From positions 372,001 to 436,000 of the forward strand of contig JAPDRO010000010.1 of the NCBI GenBank assembly GCA_030247885.1: a stretch of 64,000 bases of DNA. The letters run 5' to 3'. Below, piece after piece: positions 1 through 9,542 of the stretch. The notes beneath the pieces are model-generated. The model was not told the origin of the DNA and ran no database searches. It saw only the letters and a list, made by a program, of their open reading frames with translations. The position numbers were made by a program, and so were the translations under genes. This DNA comes from Taxawa tesnikishii (nom. ined.) (lineage: Eukaryota > Ascomycota > Dothideomycetes > Dothideales). Within the stretch, counting starts at the first letter, position 1. Each line of letters begins with the position of its first letter.

Positions 1-167
1 ATAGCGACGCTTCTAAATAGTACTGTAGTGCCCGGCAGATTGCAGCAGAGTGTAGTGGTGCGGAGGTAATAGACATGTAATAGACGCAACTTTAGTGGGG
101 CGGGCCACTCGGTGGTGGTTGGCCGCTCGGTAGTGAACTACGTTATTGACGGTATAGGTAGCCTATA

Positions 168-636
168 AGCAAGTCGATTCTGTTCTCCATGCAGAAAGCA
201 ACTACATTCGCGGTCATGTGGCTGCTATAGGCGTTCATGATTAGTAGTCGCCGCGCCGTAGGGTCCTTAGGCCGCGTAAGTGTAACGGGGGCGCCTAGGG
301 CTAGACAGGTAGGGGGCAATGGTATTGTCAGATAGGGGTAAGTTGGGTTGTATAGCTGAAGGCAGTGTATTGACTCGCTACATGAGTTGAGCACGAAGCT
401 CCTATCTAAGGTAAAGGAGTGGAACTATATAATCAAGGAGATTCGTGCTAATAAGAGTGATCACGGTGCTCACCCGTGAGTGAGTGAGCAATCGCTGGAC
501 TGACTCGTAAGCGAGTGAGCGCGGGCGTCAAAGTACTGAAGTATTTTGAGCGTGAGCCAATGAGGTGGCTTTCCTGTGGAGGGGTCGCCCTGACCCGTAA
601 CAGTAAGAGGCTCGAAAACAGTGGTCAGCCACTTCT
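168..636 (-). mobile_element. Remnant of family-A Fot1-type transposon (copy U)
   Basis: The minus strand encodes a decayed piece of the family-A transposase, around the second catalytic Asp (the block RRLLIMNAYSSHMTANV, where related copies have MDGHSSH, so the Asp is changed to Asn). Homology runs from about 168 to 278, stops, and resumes at 606-636 with the stretch ctcgaaaacagtggtcagcc, which also occurs at 6464-6483. The gap is filled by a separate insert. No terminal repeats or other transposase parts remain, so this is a dead fragment. The second catalytic residue is lost as well. Confidence 0.75.
279..603. mobile_element. MITE-like insert with TA duplication, nested in copy U
   Basis: A 325-base block interrupts otherwise collinear transposase sequence. 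It is flanked by TA at 277-278 and 604-605. The left end begins AGTGTAACGGG and the reverse complement of the right end begins CTGTTACGGG, an imperfect terminal inverted repeat. No coding capacity is seen. TA duplication and short inverted ends fit a non-autonomous Tc1/mariner/pogo-type element. The interruption itself is clear; the class assignment is inferred. Confidence 0.6.
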
Positions 637-714
637 AACTACAGTTGGGGAATAACATAATCCGGAGCAGAATATGATGCAATGCGAGTTTTGATAGCAG
701 TCCCTATCGGCGCG

Positions 715-2946
715 TCAAACCAAGTTCACGGTTGTCTTCTTTGCATTCTCGAGCCATGTCGTGGACGGCGATACAAAGACTCCAACACGTTCGTATTCCC
801 CTGATTGTTGCTGTGCTACAGACTGCCGCAACACTAGGAACCGCGATCCATTGTAGTTGTCCTTCATAATTTGAAGCAAGTTGATGGTGTCGTCTGATTG
901 TATCTTGCGAGGCCCTTCGTCGAGCAAGAAATCCCAGAAGGCTTTTCCAACGCAACTCTCGCCAGATTCCTCGCCCTGAACCATGCTGTAGCCTGACATA
1001 TGCTTCCCGACGTGAAATCTGCAGCCGTGAGGGAAGAGCTTATCGCCGTTATGAAAAAGCGTGACATGAGTCAGCAAGCCGGAGACGGAAATCTTGATTC
1101 CTGAAGTCGTTGTGGTTTGGTCAAGATGTGTTCCAGTGTGGTGTGCTTTGCGGGTGGTCGCGAGTACGACTGGGTTGTAGAGGTCATATATGCCATTATA
1201 ATTCCAGGAACCTTCTACAGAGGCCCATGACCAAGTAGGAACGTGCACGAGCAACGATGAACATTTCTCCGGAGGAGAGCCTCTGGACCACACGAGTGAC
1301 CCGGGCAAATCTTGGGACCACAGGCCGGCCAGGTATTCTCCGAGTTGGCCGGTACGAAGAAATTGCCTGGCTACGCTGGCCATTGCAGGCAGTCGGTCGC
1401 TGCTGAAGGACATGTCTTCCGCGACATATTGAACAACCAGCCTGTGCCAGTGTGTCGCAAGCTTCTTGACATCCCAAACATGTCCGGTGTCGGGTGAACG
1501 GGTATTCGTAGGTTTCCTGGAGAAGAGTGGTGCCACGGCCATGACACGCTTGTCCGTTTGCACGTGATTCGGTTGCTTTGCCATGTCGTAGGCGGGACTG
1601 TGTGATTGGATCATTGCGTTATGCTGACTCTTAAGACCTTTCCGGTAGACGTTCATCCCACTGCCACGCCACATATAGGAGCATTCGCAGGTAATATCAC
1701 TCGCACACTCCCATATCATCTCATCCCTGGTAAAATGCAAGATCCTCGAAGCCAATAGCCGTTCCTGGAAGTACCACGCGCGCTGCGGTAAAGGCAGTTC
1801 AGGATGGCAATCTCCACGTACTTTACGTGGAGTGCGACTACTCAAGTTTGGGTGATTGACAACCATGCGTGCGTAGACCTTGTCTGGTATGTCTGGAGAC
1901 TTAGAGTCAATACAGAGCTCCACTTGCGCGGGCACGGGGCGGAAAAGACCGCTAGTACAATCGAAAGCCGCCGTGGCTGCGATGACAATAGATGCGTGGG
2001 CGTAGATTGCGCCCATGTTGGCCACTTCTCGAGCCCAGTCCTCGGAGTCATCTTGCACTATGCATAACGAGTCGATCCATAGGTACTGGAATCCAAGTGC
2101 CATGCAGACGAGTACCGCATCTTGATATGTTTTGGGCGGGTCATCCCACGGTATCTGTTGTCTGTGCTGTTCGAGAACCTTTGAAGTTGTCTTTAGAGGC
2201 TGCCGACTGCCCCAGCAATGGCTGAGCGCGACATACTGTCCGCTCAATATGAAGGGGATAGAAGTCTCCACAAGACAAAGCCTGCATTCACCCGCATGCG
2301 ATTGTACTTGGATCACTCGCCGCGGAAGACTCGATCTTGCTGGCGCTGCGCATCTCTTATGCTTCGTGGCACATGCTGACATCCACAGTCTGATAACGCG
2401 AAGCCACTCCTGGCTTAGAGGCTGAGATATTAAGGAGCCAGGACAAAGTCCGGCCCAGGAACTGGTCCAATCTTCTGACGTGAAGATTTCGATCTTGAAA
2501 CTTGGTGCCTCTCGTTTTCCCCAGCTCAACATCGGTTCTGCAGCCTCCTTGGTGCTTTCTGGTCTGTGCGTCCACGCAATGTGCAACTCCAGATGATCTC
2601 TCGCATGGGCATCGATTCTTGAATATCGCAATTCCTGCTTAGAAGCAGTTTCACAGCCGGGCAGAAGTTTCATGAAGGCTTGCCACAGCATATCGCAGCT
2701 GACGCATTCGGTTTCTGCATGCATTCGGATGGAGAGACAATCGCTGACGAACCACGTTGCTTCACGGTGTGCATCGCGGCGGACCGAGTTGCGGTACCAG
2801 CCGGGTTGATCTCCAAGGCAGCGTTTGTAGAATTCGGGATAAGTCAACACATCTGGACGAATAATCGGCCGCTCGTGGGACGGTTTTCGATGACGAAGTC
2901 CGGATGCGGTAGTGAGCCGATTTGCAGCTTTGTGGAACCAATCCAT
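715..2946 (-). CDS. HET-domain (heterokaryon incompatibility) protein
   Basis: A single uninterrupted frame of 743 codons starts at the ATG at 2944-2946. Three HET-domain blocks are present in the usual order: YVALSHCWG near residues 238-246, YLWIDSLCIVQDD near 288-300 followed by the W.E...M..IYA..S helix, and LPQRAWYFQERLLASRI near 384-400 with HFTRDEMIWEC just after. HET proteins act in fungal non-self recognition and programmed cell death; the particular partner cannot be told. The N-terminal 230 residues and the C-terminal part have no recognised domain. The gene stands alone between transposons and has no visible lesion. An undetected intron cannot be excluded, but the open frame makes one unnecessary. 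Confidence 0.9.
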   Translation of the reverse strand: MDWFHKAANRLTTASGLRHRKPSHERPIIRPDVLTYPEFYKRCLGDQPGWYRNSVRRDAHREATWFVSDCLSIRMHAETECVSCDMLWQAFMKLLPGCETASKQELRYSRIDAHARDHLELHIAWTHRPESTKEAAEPMLSWGKREAPSFKIEIFTSEDWTSSWAGLCPGSLISQPLSQEWLRVIRLWMSACATKHKRCAAPARSSLPRRVIQVQSHAGECRLCLVETSIPFILSGQYVALSHCWGSRQPLKTTSKVLEQHRQQIPWDDPPKTYQDAVLVCMALGFQYLWIDSLCIVQDDSEDWAREVANMGAIYAHASIVIAATAAFDCTSGLFRPVPAQVELCIDSKSPDIPDKVYARMVVNHPNLSSRTPRKVRGDCHPELPLPQRAWYFQERLLASRILHFTRDEMIWECASDITCECSYMWRGSGMNVYRKGLKSQHNAMIQSHSPAYDMAKQPNHVQTDKRVMAVAPLFSRKPTNTRSPDTGHVWDVKKLATHWHRLVVQYVAEDMSFSSDRLPAMASVARQFLRTGQLGEYLAGLWSQDLPGSLVWSRGSPPEKCSSLLVHVPTWSWASVEGSWNYNGIYDLYNPVVLATTRKAHHTGTHLDQTTTTSGIKISVSGLLTHVTLFHNGDKLFPHGCRFHVGKHMSGYSMVQGEESGESCVGKAFWDFLLDEGPRKIQSDDTINLLQIMKDNYNGSRFLVLRQSVAQQQSGEYERVGVFVSPSTTWLENAKKTTVNLV

Positions 2947-3165
2947 TCTGACAAGAAGTTAAGAATGGCAATTGGCAAACCGTGGCAGCAACAAATTCTA
3001 AATAGCAGCGAGTAGTCTGTACTTTATCAACGGTACCGGAGCATCGAGGAAGATGGGAGACGTGATTAGAAAAGCAGCGGAGTACAAAGTTGGGAGATCA
3101 AAGACGGAGGAACTGAAGCGACGAGCTGACTGAGGCGTCCAGCTCCAGCTGCAGCGAAGCCACTA

Positions 3166-5519
3166 ACGAACTTCCCCACTTGATGCACGTTCCCACTTGA
3201 TGCACGATTTTCCTCACCAAACCCTATCACCATTACTCCACCCTACAATGAGCAACAACGCTCGGATCGAGGCTGCACTGGTAGATTTAGATTCGCAAGA
3301 GCGTGTGAACTATGCTGCAACCGCAAAGAAGTGGAGGGTCGATCGGAGTACACTATCAAGGCGCCATCGAGGCCAAACAGGCACAATCCAGGAAGCCGTC
3401 TCCTACGCGCGCCGGAAGCTCACAGATGCGCAAGAAGAGGTGCTTGTTGCGCATCTGAATAGACTTACGGATCGTGGCCTTCCACCAACACCGCAGATGC
3501 TTAAGAATATCGCTGAGGAGATCACGAAAACTAAGCTTGGAAAGAACTGGGTCACGCGCTTCTACCAGCGACACCGCGATCGCCTTACCAGCGTGTACCT
3601 ACGAGTGATTGATTACAAGCGCAAGGTGGCAGATAACTCGCTATACTTCCAAGAGTTCTTTGACCTAGTTAGTTTTCTCCCACCCACGTTGTAGCAGCGT
3701 GCAGCCTACTTCTAGTATGCGTGTCTAACACTTTCAACACAGCTTCACAGAAAGACGGAGCAGTATAATGTCACGCCGTCAAACACATACAACTTTGACG
3801 AGAAAGGCTTCTTGATAGGCCTCTCTAGGTCTACGAAAAGAATCGTCGCACCTAAAGCACTAGAAAGTGGGCGCTTGCTCGGTGCAAGTCAGGATGGTAG
3901 CCGGGACTTCATCACGCTTATTGCTTCCATCTGCGCGGATGGAACGCACCTTCCCCTGCGCTTATCTACCAAAGCGAGTCGGGAGACTTACAAGACTCTT
4001 GGTTGGAGGACTTTGACGGTGAAAAGCAGTCGGCATACTTCGCTAGCTCGGAGAAGGGGTGGAGCAATGAGGTTTTGGGATTGCAGTGGCTGGAGCACGT
4101 GTTTGACCACAACACACGCCGAAAAGCGGCTAGAAGTCAACGCCTGCTTATTGTAGACGGCCACAGTAGTCATGTAAACCTTGGTTTTGTTGACTACGCC
4201 GATCGTAACCGGATCCTACTTGCCGTTCTCCCTCCACACTCAACCCACAGGCTGCAGCCTCTCGATATCGGCATGTTTTCGCCTCTTGCAACCTACTACT
4301 CGCGAGAAGTCGACCGGTTCCTAAGTGATGGTAGAGGTCTCACTCGTATCACTAAGCGACAGTTCTGGAAGTTCTTCCACGAGGCGTGGGAATGCGCATT
4401 CACGGAGAAGAATGTGAAAAGCGCATGGGAGGCGGCTGGGATTCACCCGTTCAGCCCCGAACGTGTGATAGCCACGGTCACGCAGAACAACACTACGCCT
4501 GAGCCACAGCACGTTCGAACGCCTACTTCAGCGCGCTCGCTACGCCGTATGTTTAGCCATATGCAAAAGGATGGCTATGTTACTATCGAAGCGCTCCCTC
4601 TACTGCATGCTAGTGAAAAGCTAGCTACCAAGGTAGAGATCCTACAGCACGAGAACCAAGGCTTGAAGAAGGTGATAGTAGAGGAGAAGAAGAAGCAGAA
4701 GCGTGGACGGAGGCTTGTCTTGTATGAAGAGGGCGAGAGTGCGGGTCAAGCACGGTTCTTCAGTCCCGCTCGGGTTGAGCGAGCTCGGCAGCAAGCAGCC
4801 AACGAAGCGGAAGCGGAGCGCCAACGCAAGCAAGCCATACAAGATCGGAAGGTTGTAGCAGCTAGAACACGAGTAGAGAAAGGGCGTGAGAAGGAGGAAA
4901 GGAAGGCTGTGCGTGTTGTAGCGCTCGAGGCAGCAAAAGTAGAGCGGGATCGTAAAAAGGCTGAACGAGCGGCGAGGAAAGCAGCGCGACAAGCTGGCAA
5001 GCATGCGCAAACTACTAAGCAGCCTCGGGCTACTAGCACAGAGGAAGAAGAAGTGATAGTAGTAAGGGCAGCGAAAGTAGACGCTGCTAAGCCTAGGAAG
5101 AGGGGTCTTGAAGAGGAGGAGGTAGAGGTACCCCAGAAGAGGCTTCACGCACAGCCTTCCACACATCGCACTCAGCAAGATAAAAGCGATTTGGGTGGTG
5201 TTCTAGGTTCTTCAGCGTGTCAACTTCAGCGTGAGACTATTCCAAGAGGGAGGAGCTCCAGTCATGCTTTGCGCCAGCGAGATACAGGCTGGGTACCGGT
5301 TTCGCAGAGGTTACGCTCCGGGCGCAGCACACAGCCACCTTCACGATACTTTCCAATTAGTTAGTAGCTAGAACAGTTCTGTTGCTGTTCTTCTTGAGCT
5401 GTATGAGATCTTAGGTCGATGCACCCAGTGGTTAAATTACTAGAGCTGTTCTTTCATGTATCGCTGAGACGCAAAAAGCGTGCATCAAGTGGGAACGTGC
5501 ATCAAGTGGGGAAGTTCGT
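3166..5519 (+). mobile_element. Fot1-type DNA transposon D, complete ends, defective
   Basis: The element is bounded by TA at 3164-3165 and 5520-5521. Its terminal inverted repeats match perfectly over about 41 bases, starting ACGAACTTCCCCACTTGATG. Each terminal repeat contains two direct copies of CCCACTTGATGCACG, 17 bases apart, which look like paired transposase binding sites. The right-hand TA is shared with element A. It carries one transposase gene on the plus strand, broken by a frameshift. Complete ends mean it could still be moved in trans. Confidence 0.92.
3248..5364 (+). pseudogene. Element D transposase (DDE_1, Fot1/pogo), one frameshift
   Basis: The start is the ATG at 3248 (MSNNARIEAALVDLDS). 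A Psq-like HTH and a CENP-B-like HTH (KLTDAQEEVLVAHLNRLTDRG...KNWVTRFYQRH) come first. A 75-base intron at 3668-3742 (GT...CAACACAG, phase 0) splits the gene before the first catalytic Asp (YNFDEKGF). At the C-run 3952-3956 one base appears missing compared with elements B and C (the conserved LPPALIY), so the frame shifts. The rest reads open to 5364, with the second Asp in LLIVDGHSSH and the third in LQPLDIGMF, 35 residues apart (DD35D, as in Fot1). The tail is a long basic coiled coil. Only this single-base lesion separates it from an intact gene. Confidence 0.85.
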
Positions 5520-5521
5520 TA

Positions 5522-7368
5522 ACGTAAACCGCGGGAAGCTGGTCAGGTGGGGTAGTTGGTCACCCAATCTCTACCCCCTCAAGTCCATTGATCATCTACG
5601 CACCGCAACAATAATGCAATCAGAGTCTGAGCCACTATATACGTTTTCAGGCACTTCATCACCATCGTCTTCGAGTACCTCTTCAGTTGCACGCTTGCGT
5701 AGTCGTCCACGTGGCTTTTTGCTCGATGACTCCGCTTCCGCTGCCTTCGCTATCTCGAGCACTTCTTCCGTACTGAACACAAACCTCCCTTTCAATGCGA
5801 CCCGCTTGCCCTTCTTTCGAGTCTTTCGCATGTTGAGAAGCTTCTCCTGTTCTTCTACCTGCTTGCGCAATGTGACGTTCTCGCTATGCGTTACTTCAAA
5901 AGCGCGCGTCATTCGCTCCGTATACCGCTTTGCTGGTGATGGAACGTCCTGTATAGCCTTGATCGTAGAAGTGAAAAGCGCGTTTGCTTCGCGTAGCTCG
6001 GTGCCATCTGGCGGTGAGCTGTTGAGTAGCGACAAGTCCAGATCGGGTTGTTGTGGCGGTGTATGCGGTTCTGAGTCCGCCGTAGTCGGCTTTGTGGGCA
6101 GCTTGTCAAGCACCGTTATGGGGCTTAGAGGCTGGAGGCCGGCGCCTCTCCATCCACCGACGATGTTACGAGTAGTAAGCGCCTGAGCTCTCGCGCGGAT
6201 GTACATCTCCGTCCACTCTACCCGCGATATGCGGCCAGAGTCGACTCGCAAAGCGGCGTCGGTCTCCGAAGCTAGCGCGCGCTTTAGCGGCGCAAACACG
6301 CCAACGTCGAGTGGTTGAAGTATGTGCGAGCAATGAGGCGGCAGGATGAGCAAGTCGATTGCATTCTCCATGCAGAAGGCGATCACTTTCGCTGTCATAT
6401 GGCTGCTATGGTCGTCCATGATCAGCATTCTTCGTGTCGTAGGGTCGTCAGGCCGCGTCAAGGGCTCGAAAACAGTGGTCAGCCACTGAAAACCGTGACT
6501 ATCAGATGTCTGGCCGCTGCTGCTAGTCGAGAACCTCCAGTCTAGAGGCGTGTGTGCAGGTACCCAGGCGGTATTAGTATGCTTAACCTTGAAGATGATC
6601 AGGGAGGCACAGCTTCCCCAGCAGCGCTTACACACTCGATCGCCATTATCCACTCCTGACGGCCTGCAACTACCTTCTAGCTAGATGTCTCGCGTATGTT
6701 AACCAACGCTCTTGACGTTTGGCTCGCTCTAACCGCGAAGCCAGACTCATCCATGTTGTAGACGCGCTCTGGAGGATAGCTGTGTTCCACAAAAAGCTCC
6801 GTCACCGCATCAAACCACCTCTTTACGGCGTCATGACTCGTCGCGTTGAAGCGCGCGCTGTCGATCTGATGGGTCCAGATGCTTGCAATCTCCGGATGGC
6901 GGATTTTGAAGCGGTCGAGCCACTTCTCGCCGATCGGTCGAGGAGATGATTGCGAAGTCTTCGATAGCTGCACGCGTCCGCGTCGGACTTCTTCGACCAT
7001 TTGCAGCACTAACGCAGGCGAAGCAGGAAAGCCGGTACGCGTAAGACGTGTAATCCATCCGACTAGTGTCTTCTCTTCCGCGTTTGAGAGGATCTGCTCT
7101 GTTTCATGCGCTGCAGCGTGTGAAGTATGTCCAGCCATGCGACTCTGTAGCGTTGCGTTTGGAACGTTGAATGCAAGCGCAGCCCTGCGAATCGACGGGT
7201 ATTCTTTCTTTTTCACTGCGGATATCGCCTTCTGGATATCAGCTTCAGAGTAGGCTACTTTTATGGGTATGGAAGTACTCATAGTGGGTAGTGATAACGA
7301 TAGAAGATAGAAGGGTCGCGTTTGGGTGACCAACTACCCCACCTGACCAGCTTCCCCGCGGTTTACGT
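5522..7368 (-). mobile_element. Fot1-type transposon A (type copy of family A), defective
   Basis: TA flanks at 5520-5521 and 7369-7370. The terminal inverted repeats are about 45 bases with one indel, beginning ACGTAAACCGCGGG, and each contains two close direct motifs around TGGTCA. The single gene is on the minus strand. Fragments of the same family occur in the window at 168-636, 15018-16187, 30910-32344, 46099-46930, 54481-55080 and 55186-55300. The left TA is shared with element D and the right TA with element B. Confidence 0.92.
5592..7282 (-). pseudogene. Element A transposase (DDE_1), stop plus frameshift
   Basis: The start is the ATG at 7280-7282 (MSTSIPIKVAYSEADIQKAI). Next come a Psq-type HTH (EYPSIRRAALAFNVPNATLQ), a CENP-B-type HTH, and the first catalytic Asp in VYNMDESGF. 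At 6677-6679 a TAG stands where other copies have Trp (NIREASSWKQ). About 70 bases further, near 6608, one T is missing (CCCTGATCATC against CCCTTGATCATC in copy F), shifting the frame. The rest is open to 5592 with LIMDDHSSH and LQPLDVGVF and an acidic, Ser/Asp-rich tail. The gene cannot give a full product as it stands. Confidence 0.85.
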
Positions 7369-7370
7369 TA

Positions 7371-9540
7371 CCGTGTCCGTGCACTCAATGCACGCCGTCA
7401 GTCAATGCACGCGCATTACCAAAACAGGCTACATAAAACTGAGGCTATAGAGCCACACACAATAGCTATCATCATAGGATAACTTGGTGGAGCACTTTAC
7501 AGACCTATAGAACAGACTTTCTCACCAATGCTTTCTTGGCCGATGGATTTTGCGGCCGCGAGTGTTGGTTTGGTGTGGAGGTGTTGGCGTACGCGCAATG
7601 CACGAGGCACCACCCACATCATCGCTAGCACTACGTTTCTGCTTCTTCTTTGCTGCCGCGCTCTGTGAAGCCTTGCGCTTGCCTGTAGAGCGCTTTTGTA
7701 TAGCTTTTCGAGAGCCACGAGCTTGCCTTTGACGCTCTCTCTCTGCCCTGCGTTCGGCAACTTCCTTGGCCTTCTCAGCCTTCAGCCGTTCGCGCTCTGC
7801 CTTCTCCCTCGCACGCGCATCACGCTTCTCCTGCGCAACCTTCTCGTTGTATAGCTTATTAGCCCTAGCAAGCTCCTTCATATTACCCTTAGCGAGCTCC
7901 TTCACATTAGCCTTTTCCTTCTCGTCTGCTTCTCTCTCCTCTCTTGCAAGCTTCATGCGGGTCTTGGCTTCTCTGAATGACCGAGGAGTCCACATCATCG
8001 AAGGTCCCCAGTACTCGTAGTGTTGCAGCAGGTCTAGAGACTTGCCCTTTGTCTCTCTCCGTTTCTTGACGGTGAGAACGTCAAGCAGGCCTTCATTCTC
8101 GCTCTGCAGAAGGGTGTTCTGTATAGCCATGTGGTGGAGCGATTGCCGAACGATAGATGCGTCCTTCTCCGAGGCACCACTCAACGCGCGTTTCATGGCT
8201 GTACTTAGTTTCTGCCATGCCTCGCCGCCGTAAGTAGGAGCTTCCTCTGAAGCGTTGCTGGAGGTGTCTGAGTCGTCGTTGGTGAAACGATCGAGGATAA
8301 CGTCGGGGTTGAAGGGGTGTATACCTGTTGCCTTGAACGAGCTGAAGATGTTCTTCACAGTAAAGCTGCTTGCCCAAGCATCCCAGAACAGGCCAAAGAA
8401 GTCAGCTTTAGTCACAGGCACTAGGCCTTGATGCTTGTGAAGGCGTGTTGCCAGCTTCTTTGAGTATGCTGTACTGAGAGGCTTGAACATCACCACATCA
8501 AGCGGCTGCAGCGTGTGCGTGCTGTGAGGTGGATAGATACCTAACAGTATCTTATGCCTGTGACAGTACTCCAGAAACGCTTCTGTTGGATGACTCCCAT
8601 GGCCATCTACGAGCAACAGGCGATACTTTCTCCGAGCTTTTGCTGTTGTGAAGCGCTCAAACACCTGCTGAAGCCAGGCAAGACTAAGCCCATCGTTCGA
8701 CCAGCCAATCGTTCGACCAGCCACTGCCAGATACTCCGAAGAAGGCCATGTGTTCTCCCACCTTCACATCTTCCACCCAGGCGTCTTGTATGTTCTTGGA
8801 GTCAGCCGCGTATATGAGAGCTGGCGGCAACGCTGTACCGTCAGCGCATATGCACGCCAACAGGCTTATCCATTCACGATTGCCGTCCTGCAGCATCTGC
8901 TTGAACTGCTTCTTCTTGAACAGCCTCTTGCTGAAGATCCTCTTCTGTCTGCCAACAGCTCCAATCAGGAAGCCTTTCTCGTCCATATTGTACGTATGCT
9001 CAGGCTCCACTTCGTAGAAGTCGATTTTGCTGCCGAGCTGTTCAAAGTACACCTTGTACTTGTCACCAGAGTCAGCAGCGTGGCGTTGTCGATCCATTGA
9101 AGTGCTCCATTGGGATGTAAGCTCATCTTGGTGTCGGTGGAGGAAGCGAGTAACCCAGCTCTCAGAGACCGGGTGTCCAGCGATATCAGACGCGTAGATC
9201 TGCACCATCTCTCTTGTAGGAGCTAGCTTACGCTCAGTTAGCACCTCTATATACTTCACAAGCTCTGCCTCCTGTCTTGGCTGAAGATTGCGACGTGCTA
9301 AACCTGCCTCCGCACGCGACCCGCTGACACCTCGGTGCTTGCGCGACAACGTTGAGCGATCTACACTATGCTTTTTGGCTATTTCAGCGCAGCAGAGTTC
9401 TTCGCTAGAGTCAAGAGCATCTAGCTCTGCAAGGGCTTCTTCTATAGTCATCGTGGCGTTGAGTTGTAGGGGTGCGAAGTTGGGACGAAATCGCGATCGC
9501 GTGCATTGACTGACGGCGTGCATTGAGTGCACGGACACGG
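7371..9540 (-). mobile_element. Fot1-type transposon B, complete ends, defective
   Basis: TA flanks at 7369-7370 and 9541-9542, shared with elements A and C. The terminal inverted repeats are identical over about 43 bases, beginning CCGTGTCCGTGCACTCAATG, and contain two direct motifs (CTCAATGCAC and GTCAATGCAC). One transposase gene lies on the minus strand. By end sequence and protein it belongs to the same family as C, and more distantly E. Confidence 0.92.
7522..9451 (-). pseudogene. Element B transposase (DDE_1), broken by a 16-base duplication
   Basis: The start is the ATG at 9449-9451 (MTIEEALAELDALDSSE). Psq-like and CENP-B-like HTH segments are followed by the first catalytic Asp in YNMDEKGF. 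At 8692-8723 the 16 bases ATCGTTCGACCAGCCA occur twice in perfect tandem. This shifts the frame in the conserved SGSGWSNDGL block and ends the first frame at 8684. The second frame runs to 7522 with LLVDGHGSH and LQPLDVVMF and a basic coiled-coil tail. Removing one repeat unit would restore one frame across the join. An in-frame internal repeat (VKELAKGNMKELARAN) is also present compared with C. Confidence 0.87.
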
Positions 9541-9542
9541 TA

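Noticed and set aside
4642-5178. 178-codon frame on the minus strand
   Set aside because: It is the antisense of the Lys/Glu-rich coiled coil of element D's transposase; the reversed purine-rich codons give a long Leu/Ser-rich frame by composition.
5419-6186. 255-codon plus-strand frame
   Set aside because: Antisense shadow of element A's transposase, running across the D/A junction and both terminal repeats; it has no family features.
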